Shown here one piece after another: positions 36,355 to 44,782 of a stretch of 64,000 nucleotides of DNA. The notes beneath the pieces were generated by a model that was given only the letters and a program-made list of their open reading frames with translations, did no database searches and was not told the origin of the DNA. The first letter of the stretch is position 1. Every line of letters starts with the position of its first letter. The DNA comes from Brassicibacter mesophilus (GTDB lineage Bacteria; Bacillota; Clostridia; Tissierellales; Proteiniboraceae), in assembly GCF_050433385.1 (NCBI RefSeq), contig NZ_JBNPXI010000012.1, positions 1 to 64,000 on the forward strand, read 5' to 3'. A program made the position numbers and the translations under genes.

Positions 36355-37284
36355 ATGGAAAATATTAAAAATTTAGTTCTAGATGATATGTTTGTACCAG
36401 CAAAAATTGCCTCGGGAGAAAATGAAAAAATCAAAAGACCTGTATCTAACTTCTGGAAGGATAGCTGGAGGTCTTTATTGAAACATAAAACCGCAACTAT
36501 TAGTTTGTTTATACTTCTAATTATAGTCTTTTTTGCTTTATTAGGACCATATATGAATGAATATAAGTATTATGATACTAACTATGAAGAAACGTACCAA
36601 TCTCCTAATAGTAGCCATTGGTTTGGAACAGATAAATTCGGTCGTGATCAGTGGACAAGAGTTTGGCAGGGTACAAGAATATCCATATATATTGCCCTAT
36701 TGGCAGCTACATTGGATTTATTAATTGGTGTTACCTTTGGCGCTATTTCTGGCTATTTCGGCGGAAAAATAGATAGCATAATGCAGAGGATTATTGAAGT
36801 CTTAGTTGGTATACCAAGATTAATCGTAGTAATACTGCTCATGATGTTTATGAAGCCTGGTATTCTTACACTAACCATAGCAATGGTATTCACAGGCTGG
36901 GTAAGTATGGCAAGAATTGTAAGAGGTCAGATTCTAAAATTGAAGGGGCAGGAATATGTCTTAGCTGCAAAAACTCTAGGAGCAAGTAATTTTGATATTA
37001 TTTTCAAGCAACTACTTCCTAATATGCTAGGAGTTATTATTGTAAATATGATGTTTACTATCCCATCAGCTATATTTACAGAGGCTTTTCTAAGCTTTAT
37101 CGGTCTTGGTCTTCAGGAGCCTCTAGCTTCACTAGGAGTATTGATCAATGATGGATATCAATCTATGCGTAATCAATTTTATCTTTTACTTTATCCAGCA
37201 ATCGTAATTATATTATTAATGGTAGGTTTCAACATATTAAGTGATGGTCTTAGAGATGCCTTTGACCCAAGAATGCGCAAATAG
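36355..37284 (+). CDS. Peptide ABC transporter permease (OppC/DppC-like)
   Basis: This is a 309-residue permease from ATG 36355, which follows AAAAGGAG; the earlier in-frame start at 36313 overlaps the previous gene and has no site. It has an N-terminal cytoplasmic tail, six membrane segments, and the periplasmic motif 'WFGTDKFGRDQWTRVWQGTR' characteristic of OppC. The EAA loop contains 'YVLAAKTLGASN' and the end reads 'LRDAFDPRMRK'. It forms the membrane channel with the OppB-like protein. Confidence 0.95.
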   Translation: MENIKNLVLDDMFVPAKIASGENEKIKRPVSNFWKDSWRSLLKHKTATISLFILLIIVFFALLGPYMNEYKYYDTNYEETYQSPNSSHWFGTDKFGRDQWTRVWQGTRISIYIALLAATLDLLIGVTFGAISGYFGGKIDSIMQRIIEVLVGIPRLIVVILLMMFMKPGILTLTIAMVFTGWVSMARIVRGQILKLKGQEYVLAAKTLGASNFDIIFKQLLPNMLGVIIVNMMFTIPSAIFTEAFLSFIGLGLQEPLASLGVLINDGYQSMRNQFYLLLYPAIVIILLMVGFNILSDGLRDAFDPRMRK

Positions 37285-37299
37285 AAAGGGGGAGCAATA

Positions 37300-38319
37300 A
37301 TGGAAAAACTACTTGAAGTGAAAAATCTAAGTGTTTCTTTCGATACATATGCTGGGGAAGTTCAAGCAGTGCGTGATATTTCATTTGACGTGGGAAAAGG
37401 CGAATGTGTTGCAATTGTAGGAGAGTCGGGATGTGGTAAGTCTGTTACATCTAAGTCAATTATCAGACTTAATCCTTCTCCCCCATCAAGAATCAAAGAA
37501 GAATCAAGTATTAAATTTAAGGGAAAAGAGCTAACCACCTTATCAAAAAAAGATATAAGAAAGATTAGGGGGCAGGAAATTGGAATGATATTTCAGGATC
37601 CAATGACATCATTAAATCCTACAATGACTATAGGATATCAAATCTGTGAAGGATTTATGAAGCATCAGGGAATGAGAAAAAAAGAAGCCATAGAACATGC
37701 GGTAAAGATGTTAGAACTAGTTGGTATACCTGACCCTCAAAAGATTGCAAAGAAATATCCTCACCAGCTTAGTGGCGGAATGAAGCAAAGAGTAATTATC
37801 GCTATTGCTTTATCTGGATCTCCTGAACTGTTGATTGCAGATGAGCCTACTACAGCCCTTGATGTTACAATTCAAGCTCAGATTTTAGCATTAATGAAGG
37901 ATTTACAGAAAAAAATGGGTATGTCTATTATATTAATCACCCATGACCTAGGTGTGGTAGCCGGTATGGCTCAAAAAGTAATTGTTGTTTATGGCGGAAA
38001 GATTATGGAAATCGGGACTCTCGATGATTTATTCTATAACCCTCAGCATCCATATACATGGGGGCTGCTAAATTCCATAGCAAGGCTTGATCTTGAAGAT
38101 AATGCAATGCTTGAGCCTATCATGGGAACACCACCTGATCTATTAAATCCTCCTAAAGGTTGTCCCTTTGCATCAAGATGCAGTTATGTTTTGGAGGTAT
38201 GTAAGCATGTCATGCCATCCTATACTGATGTGAATACTGAACACAAGGTAGCTTGCTGGCTTCAGGACCCAAGGGCTCCAAGAGTTGAGAAATTGTCTAG
38301 GGAGGTAAATGCAGTATGA
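37300..38319 (+). CDS. Peptide ABC transporter ATPase (OppD/DppD-like)
   Basis: The 339-residue ATPase has Walker A ('GESGCGKSV'), a Q-loop ('IFQDPMTSLNPTM'), signature ('LSGGMKQRV'), Walker B ('LLIADEPTTALDVT') and the OppD-type C-terminal domain with cysteine residues ('GCPFASRCSYVLEVC'), which may bind an iron-sulfur cluster in some members. Its stop overlaps the next ATPase start by four bases. Confidence 0.95.
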   Translation: MEKLLEVKNLSVSFDTYAGEVQAVRDISFDVGKGECVAIVGESGCGKSVTSKSIIRLNPSPPSRIKEESSIKFKGKELTTLSKKDIRKIRGQEIGMIFQDPMTSLNPTMTIGYQICEGFMKHQGMRKKEAIEHAVKMLELVGIPDPQKIAKKYPHQLSGGMKQRVIIAIALSGSPELLIADEPTTALDVTIQAQILALMKDLQKKMGMSIILITHDLGVVAGMAQKVIVVYGGKIMEIGTLDDLFYNPQHPYTWGLLNSIARLDLEDNAMLEPIMGTPPDLLNPPKGCPFASRCSYVLEVCKHVMPSYTDVNTEHKVACWLQDPRAPRVEKLSREVNAV

Positions 38320-39272
38320 TAGATAGAGAAACTATACTAGAGGTTAAGGAGCTTAAAAAATATTTTGGTCACGGGAATAATACTGTTAAAGCAGTTGACG
38401 GAGTAAGTTTTTCAATCAAAAAAGGAGAAGTTCTGGGTTTAGTAGGTGAATCAGGATGTGGAAAGTCCACTACAGGAAGGACAATAATCAATCTATACAA
38501 GTCTACCGATGGAGAAGTCATTTTTAAAGGCAAAAATGTTCATAAGCTAGTAGGAAGTGAAAAAAAAGCTTTTAATCGTGAGATGCAAATGATATTTCAG
38601 GATCCATATTCATCACTGAATCCTAGGATGACAGTCATGGATATTGTGGCCCATGGAATAGACATACATGGTCTTGCTAAAGGTAAAGAACGACAAGCAA
38701 AAGTTTTTAATCTTCTTGAAACAGTAGGACTTAATAAGGAGCATGCTAATAGATTCCCGCATGAATTTTCTGGTGGACAACGACAAAGAATAGGAATCGC
38801 TCGTGCATTGGCTGTCGAACCTGATTTTATTATAGCGGATGAACCGATTTCTGCGCTCGATGTGTCTATTCAGGCACAAGTAGTAAATCTGATGAAGGAG
38901 CTTCAAATAAAACACAATATAACATATTTATTTATTGCACATGATCTGTCAATGGTAAAGCATATTTCCGATCGTGTTGGAGTAATGTACCTTGGAAATA
39001 TGATGGAGATAGCTGCAAGCTCAGATTTTTATAAAAATCCTCTACATCCTTATACAAAGGCATTGTTATCTGCCATACCAATTCCAGATCCTAAGGTTGA
39101 GCTGACTAGAAAGCGCATTATCCTTGAAGGGGATGTACCAAGTCCAATGAATCCTCCAAATGGCTGTCCCTTCCATACGCGATGTCCAGTGGCAAAGTCT
39201 TTATGCGGAGAAGTTCGTCCAAACCTTAAAGAAATTGAATCAAATCATATGATAGCTTGTCATTTGTATTAG
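38316..39272 (+). CDS. Peptide ABC transporter ATPase (OppF/DppF-like)
   Basis: The 318-residue second ATPase has Walker A ('GESGCGKST'), Q-loop ('IFQDPYSSLNPRM'), signature ('FSGGQRQRIGIARAL'), Walker B ('FIIADEPISALDVS') and the C-terminal oligopeptide-transporter motif ('NGCPFHTRCPVAKSLC'). It completes a five-gene oligopeptide/dipeptide importer. The start overlaps the previous stop, so the two ATPases are translationally coupled. Confidence 0.95.
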   Translation: MIDRETILEVKELKKYFGHGNNTVKAVDGVSFSIKKGEVLGLVGESGCGKSTTGRTIINLYKSTDGEVIFKGKNVHKLVGSEKKAFNREMQMIFQDPYSSLNPRMTVMDIVAHGIDIHGLAKGKERQAKVFNLLETVGLNKEHANRFPHEFSGGQRQRIGIARALAVEPDFIIADEPISALDVSIQAQVVNLMKELQIKHNITYLFIAHDLSMVKHISDRVGVMYLGNMMEIAASSDFYKNPLHPYTKALLSAIPIPDPKVELTRKRIILEGDVPSPMNPPNGCPFHTRCPVAKSLCGEVRPNLKEIESNHMIACHLY

Positions 39273-39351
39273 ATAATGAAATAGAATCTTTAATCAATAA
39301 GTTGTAAAATATTGCTATAGAATAAATTCAAATATATTAGGAGGGAAAACT

Positions 39352-40362
39352 ATGACTGAACCAGGAATTAATGTTTATCGTGGTGGCCATCTAGAAAGTC
39401 AGCATCATATACACATTGCTGTTGTAAATACAAAGAGAGAACTTCTTTATTCCTATGGAGATCCAACTCGTGCTACCTTCGCCCGTTCTTCCATGAAGCC
39501 CCTACAGGCTATTCCAGTAATTGAAACAGGTACTATTGAAGCATTTAACCTAGAACCTGCAGATATTGCTGTAATGTGTGCTTCCCATAATGGAGAACCT
39601 ATACATCGCTCAAGGGTTCTATCAATTTTAGAAAAGGTAGGACAACCTGAAGAGACTTTACAATGCGGAACCCATATTCCTAGAGATATAGAGAGCTATA
39701 AGGCTTTAATCAGAGAAGGAAAGGAGCTATCCCCTGTCTTTAGTAACTGCTCAGGTAAACATTCGGGAATGATTGCCACTGCAGTTCATCTACATGAAGA
39801 CTTAGATAGGTATTATATATTGGAGCATCCTGTTCAACAAAGAATACTTAATATTATATCGGAACTTCTTGATTTTCCTAAGGAAAAGATAGGAATAGGA
39901 ATAGATGGATGCGGTGTCCCTGTTCATCAACTTCCATTAAACTATATCGCTCTTGGATTTGCATACTTGGCTAATCCAGATACAATTAAGGATGATAGAC
40001 ACTCACAAGCCCTTAGCATTATAAGAGATGCTATGATGGCTCATCCAGAGCTAGTTGCAGGAAAAGATCGTTTTGATACCGATGTAATGAGAGCATTTAA
40101 GGGAAGGATTGTCTCTAAGGCAGGAGCAGAGGGAGTCCAATGTGTCGGAGATGCAGAAACTGGAATAGGTATTGCTATTAAAGCAGAAGATGGAAACGGA
40201 CGTGCTGTAATGGTGGCTATGATGGAGGTATTTAAACAGCTAGGTATAGGTAATGAGGAAGTTTATGAAAAACTTTCAAATTATGTTGAGACTCCAATTA
40301 AAAACATGAAAAAAGAAATAATTGGGATAGTTAAGCCATCATTTACATTAAAAAAACATTAA
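39352..40362 (+). CDS. L-asparaginase II-type (rhizobial-type) amidohydrolase
   Basis: The 336-residue protein matches the asparaginase II family typified by the thermolabile Rhizobium enzyme. Diagnostic blocks are 'FARSSMKPLQAIPVI', 'MCASHNGEPIH', 'LQCGTHIPRD', 'SNCSGKHSGMI' and 'GIGIDGCGVPVHQLPL'. This family is serine-dependent and unrelated to the classical EcAII fold. It would release ammonia and aspartate from asparagine. It follows the peptide importer by 79 bases with its own AGGAGG, so it may be the last gene of the sigma-54 operon. Confidence 0.9.
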   Translation: MTEPGINVYRGGHLESQHHIHIAVVNTKRELLYSYGDPTRATFARSSMKPLQAIPVIETGTIEAFNLEPADIAVMCASHNGEPIHRSRVLSILEKVGQPEETLQCGTHIPRDIESYKALIREGKELSPVFSNCSGKHSGMIATAVHLHEDLDRYYILEHPVQQRILNIISELLDFPKEKIGIGIDGCGVPVHQLPLNYIALGFAYLANPDTIKDDRHSQALSIIRDAMMAHPELVAGKDRFDTDVMRAFKGRIVSKAGAEGVQCVGDAETGIGIAIKAEDGNGRAVMVAMMEVFKQLGIGNEEVYEKLSNYVETPIKNMKKEIIGIVKPSFTLKKH

Positions 40363-40365
40363 TTT

Positions 40366-40399
40366 AAAAGAGAGGAAAAAAAGTATCTTCCTCTCTTTT
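40366..40399. terminator. Bidirectional terminator (asparaginase / DEAD-box)
   Basis: AAAAGAGAGGAA and TTCCTCTCTTTT form a 12-bp perfect stem with a 10-base loop between convergent genes, with T-rich sequence on both exits. Confidence 0.8.
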
Positions 40400-40401
40400 C
40401 G

Positions 40402-41649
40402 TCACCCTCTCTTATTTTTACGCTGTTTTGGTCTTGATATCACATTATTTCTAGCTTTGCCTTCATTTCTAAGATTATTTCTTCTAGTTTGCGAAACACC
40501 TTTATCTACTATTTTACCCATGTAAATATCCTTATGTGCTATGTCTATGTTAAAGGTTCTTTCATATTTTTTTATCAATGCTAATTCCTGCTCTGTAACT
40601 ATAGATATTGCTACTCCTGTATTTCCTGCCCTTCCAGTTCTTCCAGCCCTATGAAGATAGTATTTTGGATCTTTTGGTATATCAAGATTAAATATATGAG
40701 TTACACCTTTAATATCAAGACCTCTTGCTGCTATATCAGATGCTACCAACAATTGTATTTTCCCACTCTTGAAATCATCCATAGCCTTTTTCCTATCCGT
40801 CTTAATACTTGTTCCATGTAGGCCTTCTGCTTTAAGTTTATGAAATTTAAGTTTTTGAGTCATTATCTCTATTTCATCACTGTTATTGATAAAAACTATA
40901 GCCCTCTCAGGATTAATACTTCTAACAAGCCTTCTTAAAAGAACGATTTTATCTCTCTTCTCACAAACAAAATACATGTGAGAAATATCTTCTGCTACTG
41001 TTTGTTTTTCCTTTACCTTGATAATTTGAGGCTCATTCATTATATCTTTAGCTATTTTTTCTATTTCATTAGATATTGTTGCAGAATATATCATTAGCTG
41101 TCTTTCTTTTAATGTGCTTTTTATTACAGCTTTTACACTGTCAATATTATACTTATCAAGCATCCTATCAGCTTCATCTATTACTATTGTTTTTACAGTA
41201 TGTGCTTTTATTTTTCTTAGCTTCAATAGTTCGACTATTCTTCCTGGTGTTCCTACGATTATGTTAGGCTTTTCTTTAAGCTTTTCTATCTGTCTCTTTA
41301 TGTTTACATTACCAATTATCACAGCTGAAATGATATCTATATTTGATGCCTTGGCTAATGCTTCTATTTGCCTTTGTATCTGTATTACTAGTTCGTGTGT
41401 CGGAGCAAGTATTATAGCTTGAAGCTCCTTATTAACATTTATTTTATTTAGTATAGGTATAAGATATGCTAATGTCTTGCCAGTTCCTGTTTCAGACTGT
41501 CCTATTATATCCTTATTTTCTAATGCTATGGGTATAGCATTTTGTTGAATCTCTGTTGGAGTTTTAAACCCACTCTTTTCCAAACCAATTAAAAGAGAAG
41601 GAGCTATCCCCAAATCTCTAAAAGATTTATTCACACTTAATCTCTCCAT
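40402..41649 (-). CDS. DEAD-box RNA helicase
   Basis: The 415-residue helicase has a Q motif ('SFRDLGIAPSLLIGLEKSGF', 'PTEIQQNAIP'), Walker A ('SETGTGKT'), 'PTHELVIQ', 'GTPGRI', DEAD ('VIDEADRML'), SAT ('YSATI'), 'ASDIAARGLDI' and 'HRAGRTGRAG'. A short basic tail ends 'RPKQRKNKRG'. It is probably a cold-shock or RNA-decay type helicase (CshA/CshB group), with RNA remodelling in the cytoplasm. It is a single-gene unit bounded by terminators. Confidence 0.95.
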   Translation of the reverse strand: MERLSVNKSFRDLGIAPSLLIGLEKSGFKTPTEIQQNAIPIALENKDIIGQSETGTGKTLAYLIPILNKINVNKELQAIILAPTHELVIQIQRQIEALAKASNIDIISAVIIGNVNIKRQIEKLKEKPNIIVGTPGRIVELLKLRKIKAHTVKTIVIDEADRMLDKYNIDSVKAVIKSTLKERQLMIYSATISNEIEKIAKDIMNEPQIIKVKEKQTVAEDISHMYFVCEKRDKIVLLRRLVRSINPERAIVFINNSDEIEIMTQKLKFHKLKAEGLHGTSIKTDRKKAMDDFKSGKIQLLVASDIAARGLDIKGVTHIFNLDIPKDPKYYLHRAGRTGRAGNTGVAISIVTEQELALIKKYERTFNIDIAHKDIYMGKIVDKGVSQTRRNNLRNEGKARNNVISRPKQRKNKRG

Positions 41650-41686
41650 TCAATTTCTTATTTAATTTTAAATCTAAATATGTACA

Positions 41687-41722
41687 AAAAAGAGGAATAA
41701 TAAACACTCATTCCCCTCTTTT
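41687..41722 (-). terminator. Terminator of the YciI-like gene
   Basis: AAAAGAGGAAT and ATTCCCCTCTTTT pair (one bulge) just downstream of the YciI-like stop, followed on the minus strand by TTTTTTGTAC. Confidence 0.7.
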
Positions 41723-41739
41723 ACAACTAAAGTTATGAA

Positions 41740-42003
41740 TTATTCTATATTGCTTCTCCATTCCTTTAAAGTAAGCTTGCGTGATTTCTGTAATACAGCA
41801 GGATCATTTTCTGCCATTTTCTTTGCTTCCTCATATGACTCAGCCTTGTATACAACTAATCCACCACTATGATCAGTAAATGGTCCCTTTGCAAATATTT
41901 TACCTTCATCTATATATTTTTGAAGATATGCTTTATGTATATCCAATATTTCACTATCCTTCTGAGGGTCAATTGTTTCTAATATCGCAGCATATAAAAT
42001 CAT
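41740..42003 (-). CDS. YciI-like protein
   Basis: The 87-residue protein has the YciI/YCII-domain pattern: an N-terminal strand ('MILYAAILETIDPQ'), the His-Asp pair region ('HKAYLQKYIDEGKIFAKGPFTDHSGG') and 'AKKMAENDPAV'. YciI-like proteins adopt a ferredoxin-like fold with a putative active-site His/Asp pair. Their biochemical role is generally unknown. The gene has its own ribosome site and terminator. Confidence 0.85.
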   Translation of the reverse strand: MILYAAILETIDPQKDSEILDIHKAYLQKYIDEGKIFAKGPFTDHSGGLVVYKAESYEEAKKMAENDPAVLQKSRKLTLKEWRSNIE

Positions 42004-42098
42004 CTTCCCAACTCCTTTTCATAATATTTTCCTGAATATTTTATTATACAATAAAAATAAAATCAATAGAAACTAGCAATGTTAAATATGAACATAAA

Positions 42099-42683
42099 TT
42101 ACCTTGTCTTTGTAAGCAATCTACGTCTGATAGTAATAAAGCTAAAGTAAGCTATCACTAATAATGCTATCACTATATATGCATGTATGGAATACTGCTC
42201 AAGGAGAGCTTTAATAGCATTGGCATTGCCCTTATATAGTTTTCCTAAATTAAGCATTATAAAGCACCATGGATAAATTCCTATAAAAGTAAGTATCCCA
42301 TATTTTAAAGGTTTTATTCTTGTTATGCCTCCTACATAAGATATATAATTACCAGCACCAAAAGGCCTAGTTATTGCGATACTGATCGCACCATATTTAT
42401 TCATCCAATTCTGTGCATTTGAATATTTGTCTTTAAGTATGCTATTAGCTTTGTTAGCTACCTTAGTTCCTACAGTATATGGTATATAGCTTGATAAGCT
42501 GTATGATAAAGCCATCATCAATGCAGTCATAGCTATTTCAGCTAAGCTAGGATTAAATAAATACCCGTAGGATAATACAATAATTATCCCTGGAAAAGGT
42601 ATTGAACTACCCTCAATAGCCATCACTGCTAACAACCCTACAATTCCTAATGTACTTAATATTTCTAAAAGCTGTTGTAGCAT
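42099..42683 (-). CDS. DedA/SNARE-associated family membrane protein
   Basis: A 194-residue membrane protein with four to five hydrophobic segments. It carries the DedA-like pattern of an N-terminal re-entrant helix ('AIEGSSIPFPGIIIVLSYG') and a later 'ITRPFGAGNYISYVGGITRI', equivalent to the conserved R-x-x-P-x3-F/G region. DedA proteins are half-transporters, some of which flip undecaprenyl phosphate or phospholipids. I chose ATG 42683 because GGAAGGAAG precedes it at good spacing; the ATG at 42698 overlaps that site. Confidence 0.85.
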   Translation of the reverse strand: MLQQLLEILSTLGIVGLLAVMAIEGSSIPFPGIIIVLSYGYLFNPSLAEIAMTALMMALSYSLSSYIPYTVGTKVANKANSILKDKYSNAQNWMNKYGAISIAITRPFGAGNYISYVGGITRIKPLKYGILTFIGIYPWCFIMLNLGKLYKGNANAIKALLEQYSIHAYIVIALLVIAYFSFITIRRRLLTKTR

Positions 42684-42856
42684 TTTTCTTCCTTCCATTT
42701 CATATTATATATTTACCACTATTACTTAATATATCAATAATAACACAAGAAGTCCACAATGCTATATAAAAAATCAATAGGAACTTATTTCGATTTAGTA
42801 TTAACCCTAATTATCATGTTTAAATCAAAATGAAGTCCTATCGATTTTTTTGTAAA

Positions 42857-44782
42857 CTAGAATTCTGGCGGCAATGTAAGCATCTCTTCATAATTAAATA
42901 CTGGACCATCAACGCACATATACTTGCTTCCAACCTTACAGTGTCCGCACTTTCCAATGCCACATCTCATGTGAGTTTCAAGTGAAGTCAAAATATCTTT
43001 ACCATCCATTCCTAAGCTTATTAATTCATTAGCAACAGATTTAATTCTATTCGGTGATGCACATACAATAGCTGTAGCTTTTTTCCAATTAAAGCCAAGC
43101 TCAGGCAACAAATCATTAATATATCCTACATGAGCCTCTACTGCATCAGTTGGTTTTGCAAGTGCATACATTATTTTAACTCCATCTAACTTACTCCATT
43201 GGATTAAATCATCTCTATATATTAGACTCTCATATGATCTTGCACTAGCTATTATTACTACCTTTCCATATTTTTCTCTGTTTGCAAGTACTGCTTCAAT
43301 AGTCGTACGAACAGGTGCAAGTCCTACCCCACTACCAATAATCAATATGTCTCTTCCTTTAATTTCTTCTTGCGGAAATCCTTTGCCAAAAGGACCTCTT
43401 AGCCCTACCCTGTCTCCAATTTTCATATTATGAAGAGCTGTAGTTACTTTTCCAGCCTTCTTTATATAGAATTCAAGATAATCCTTTTTAAAATCTCCAG
43501 AAGGAATAGATATTGCAATTTCTCCCACACCAAATACAGTTATTTTAAAGAATTGTCCAGTATATTTTAGACTTTGATGTAATGATTTATCTTCATATTG
43601 AACTATAAATCTCTTTATATCGCCAGTTTCTTGTATGATACCATTTATAATAGCTACTTTTGGAGTGTATACATATGAGCAATCATCACTACATTCATGA
43701 TCAGGAACTTCAGCTTTAGCTTCAGAAACTTCACATGTATTCAACTCATCTTTGTGTCTTTTAGCATATTCATCATTTAATTTATTCATAATTTCAACAA
43801 TATCTATAAAAGCAGGGCACACCTCAATGCATCTCCCACATCCAACACAGCCTTTAAAATCATATCTTTCGTCGATATATTTCATCTTATCATATATTCT
43901 GTATCGAACTCTTGATACTCCATCCCTTGGGTTATGTCCTCCTGCATTTCTTGTAAACGAATCTGCCTGACAAGAATCCCAATATCTCGCTCTACATCCT
44001 TCCCCATTTCCATGATCCTCATCAACTACATTGAAGCATGTACATGTTGGACATACACTTGTACAGCCTATACACCCCATGCATGTCTTCGAAAGCTCTT
44101 TCCACATTTTATGATCAAAGCTTTCCTCCAATACTTTTTTTGCATCCATAACGTTCAATTTCTTCGAAAATTTTTCTTTTACTTTATTATATACTTCATT
44201 CTTCTTTGATTGCATATCCTCTTCAGTAGGAAAAAACAAATGGGCAGCTATTGATATCAGTTGTTGTCCCTTTTCAGTTTTTGACTCCACTAGAAATCCA
44301 TCATCAATTGGAGTAAATAGTAAGTCATATCCTCTTGATGCAAATGGTCCAGTTCCCATAGAGCTGCAAAAACAACTATTACCTGGCGATATGCAGTTCA
44401 TAGCAACTATATATGTCTTTTCTCTATTTGCAGCATAAATATCATCCTTATATCTTTCATAAAAGAATTGATCAAGATAGTCTACGCTATAAGCATCGCA
44501 GGGTCTAATTCCAAAAAATACTCTATCATCAAAATCTTCACTTTTTATATCAGTTACCTCAACGCTTCCTTCAATAGTTTTCCATTTGAATAGCTTTTCT
44601 TTTTGACCAAACAAGTACTTCTTAAATGGCATTGTAAAATTAACATAGTCAAGAGTAAAGGTATCTTTATTATATGGTAGAAGATGAACTGCTCCATCCT
44701 GCTCAGTCGGTGTAAATAAGGCAAATGATTCCTTCCAATACTGTAAAACTGTTTCTAGATCTTTTTCTTTTAATAAATACAT
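42857..44782 (-). CDS. Fused iron-sulfur / flavin electron-transfer subunit (AsrA-AsrB-like) of formate dehydrogenase
   Basis: The 641-residue protein is a fusion. The N-terminal 340 residues resemble anaerobic sulfite reductase A and sulfhydrogenase beta subunits, with two 4Fe-4S motifs ('CMGCIGCTSVCPTC' and 'CVGCGRCIEVCP'). The C-terminal 270 residues resemble AsrB and sulfhydrogenase gamma, with FAD and NAD(P) binding ('IIGSGVGLAPVRTTIEA') and a terminal 2Fe-2S ligand set ('CGIGKCGHCKVG...C'). Its start overlaps the stop of the selenocysteine formate dehydrogenase, so it most likely passes electrons between formate and NAD(P)H. The two halves are usually separate genes. Confidence 0.85.
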   Translation of the reverse strand: MYLLKEKDLETVLQYWKESFALFTPTEQDGAVHLLPYNKDTFTLDYVNFTMPFKKYLFGQKEKLFKWKTIEGSVEVTDIKSEDFDDRVFFGIRPCDAYSVDYLDQFFYERYKDDIYAANREKTYIVAMNCISPGNSCFCSSMGTGPFASRGYDLLFTPIDDGFLVESKTEKGQQLISIAAHLFFPTEEDMQSKKNEVYNKVKEKFSKKLNVMDAKKVLEESFDHKMWKELSKTCMGCIGCTSVCPTCTCFNVVDEDHGNGEGCRARYWDSCQADSFTRNAGGHNPRDGVSRVRYRIYDKMKYIDERYDFKGCVGCGRCIEVCPAFIDIVEIMNKLNDEYAKRHKDELNTCEVSEAKAEVPDHECSDDCSYVYTPKVAIINGIIQETGDIKRFIVQYEDKSLHQSLKYTGQFFKITVFGVGEIAISIPSGDFKKDYLEFYIKKAGKVTTALHNMKIGDRVGLRGPFGKGFPQEEIKGRDILIIGSGVGLAPVRTTIEAVLANREKYGKVVIIASARSYESLIYRDDLIQWSKLDGVKIMYALAKPTDAVEAHVGYINDLLPELGFNWKKATAIVCASPNRIKSVANELISLGMDGKDILTSLETHMRCGIGKCGHCKVGSKYMCVDGPVFNYEEMLTLPPEF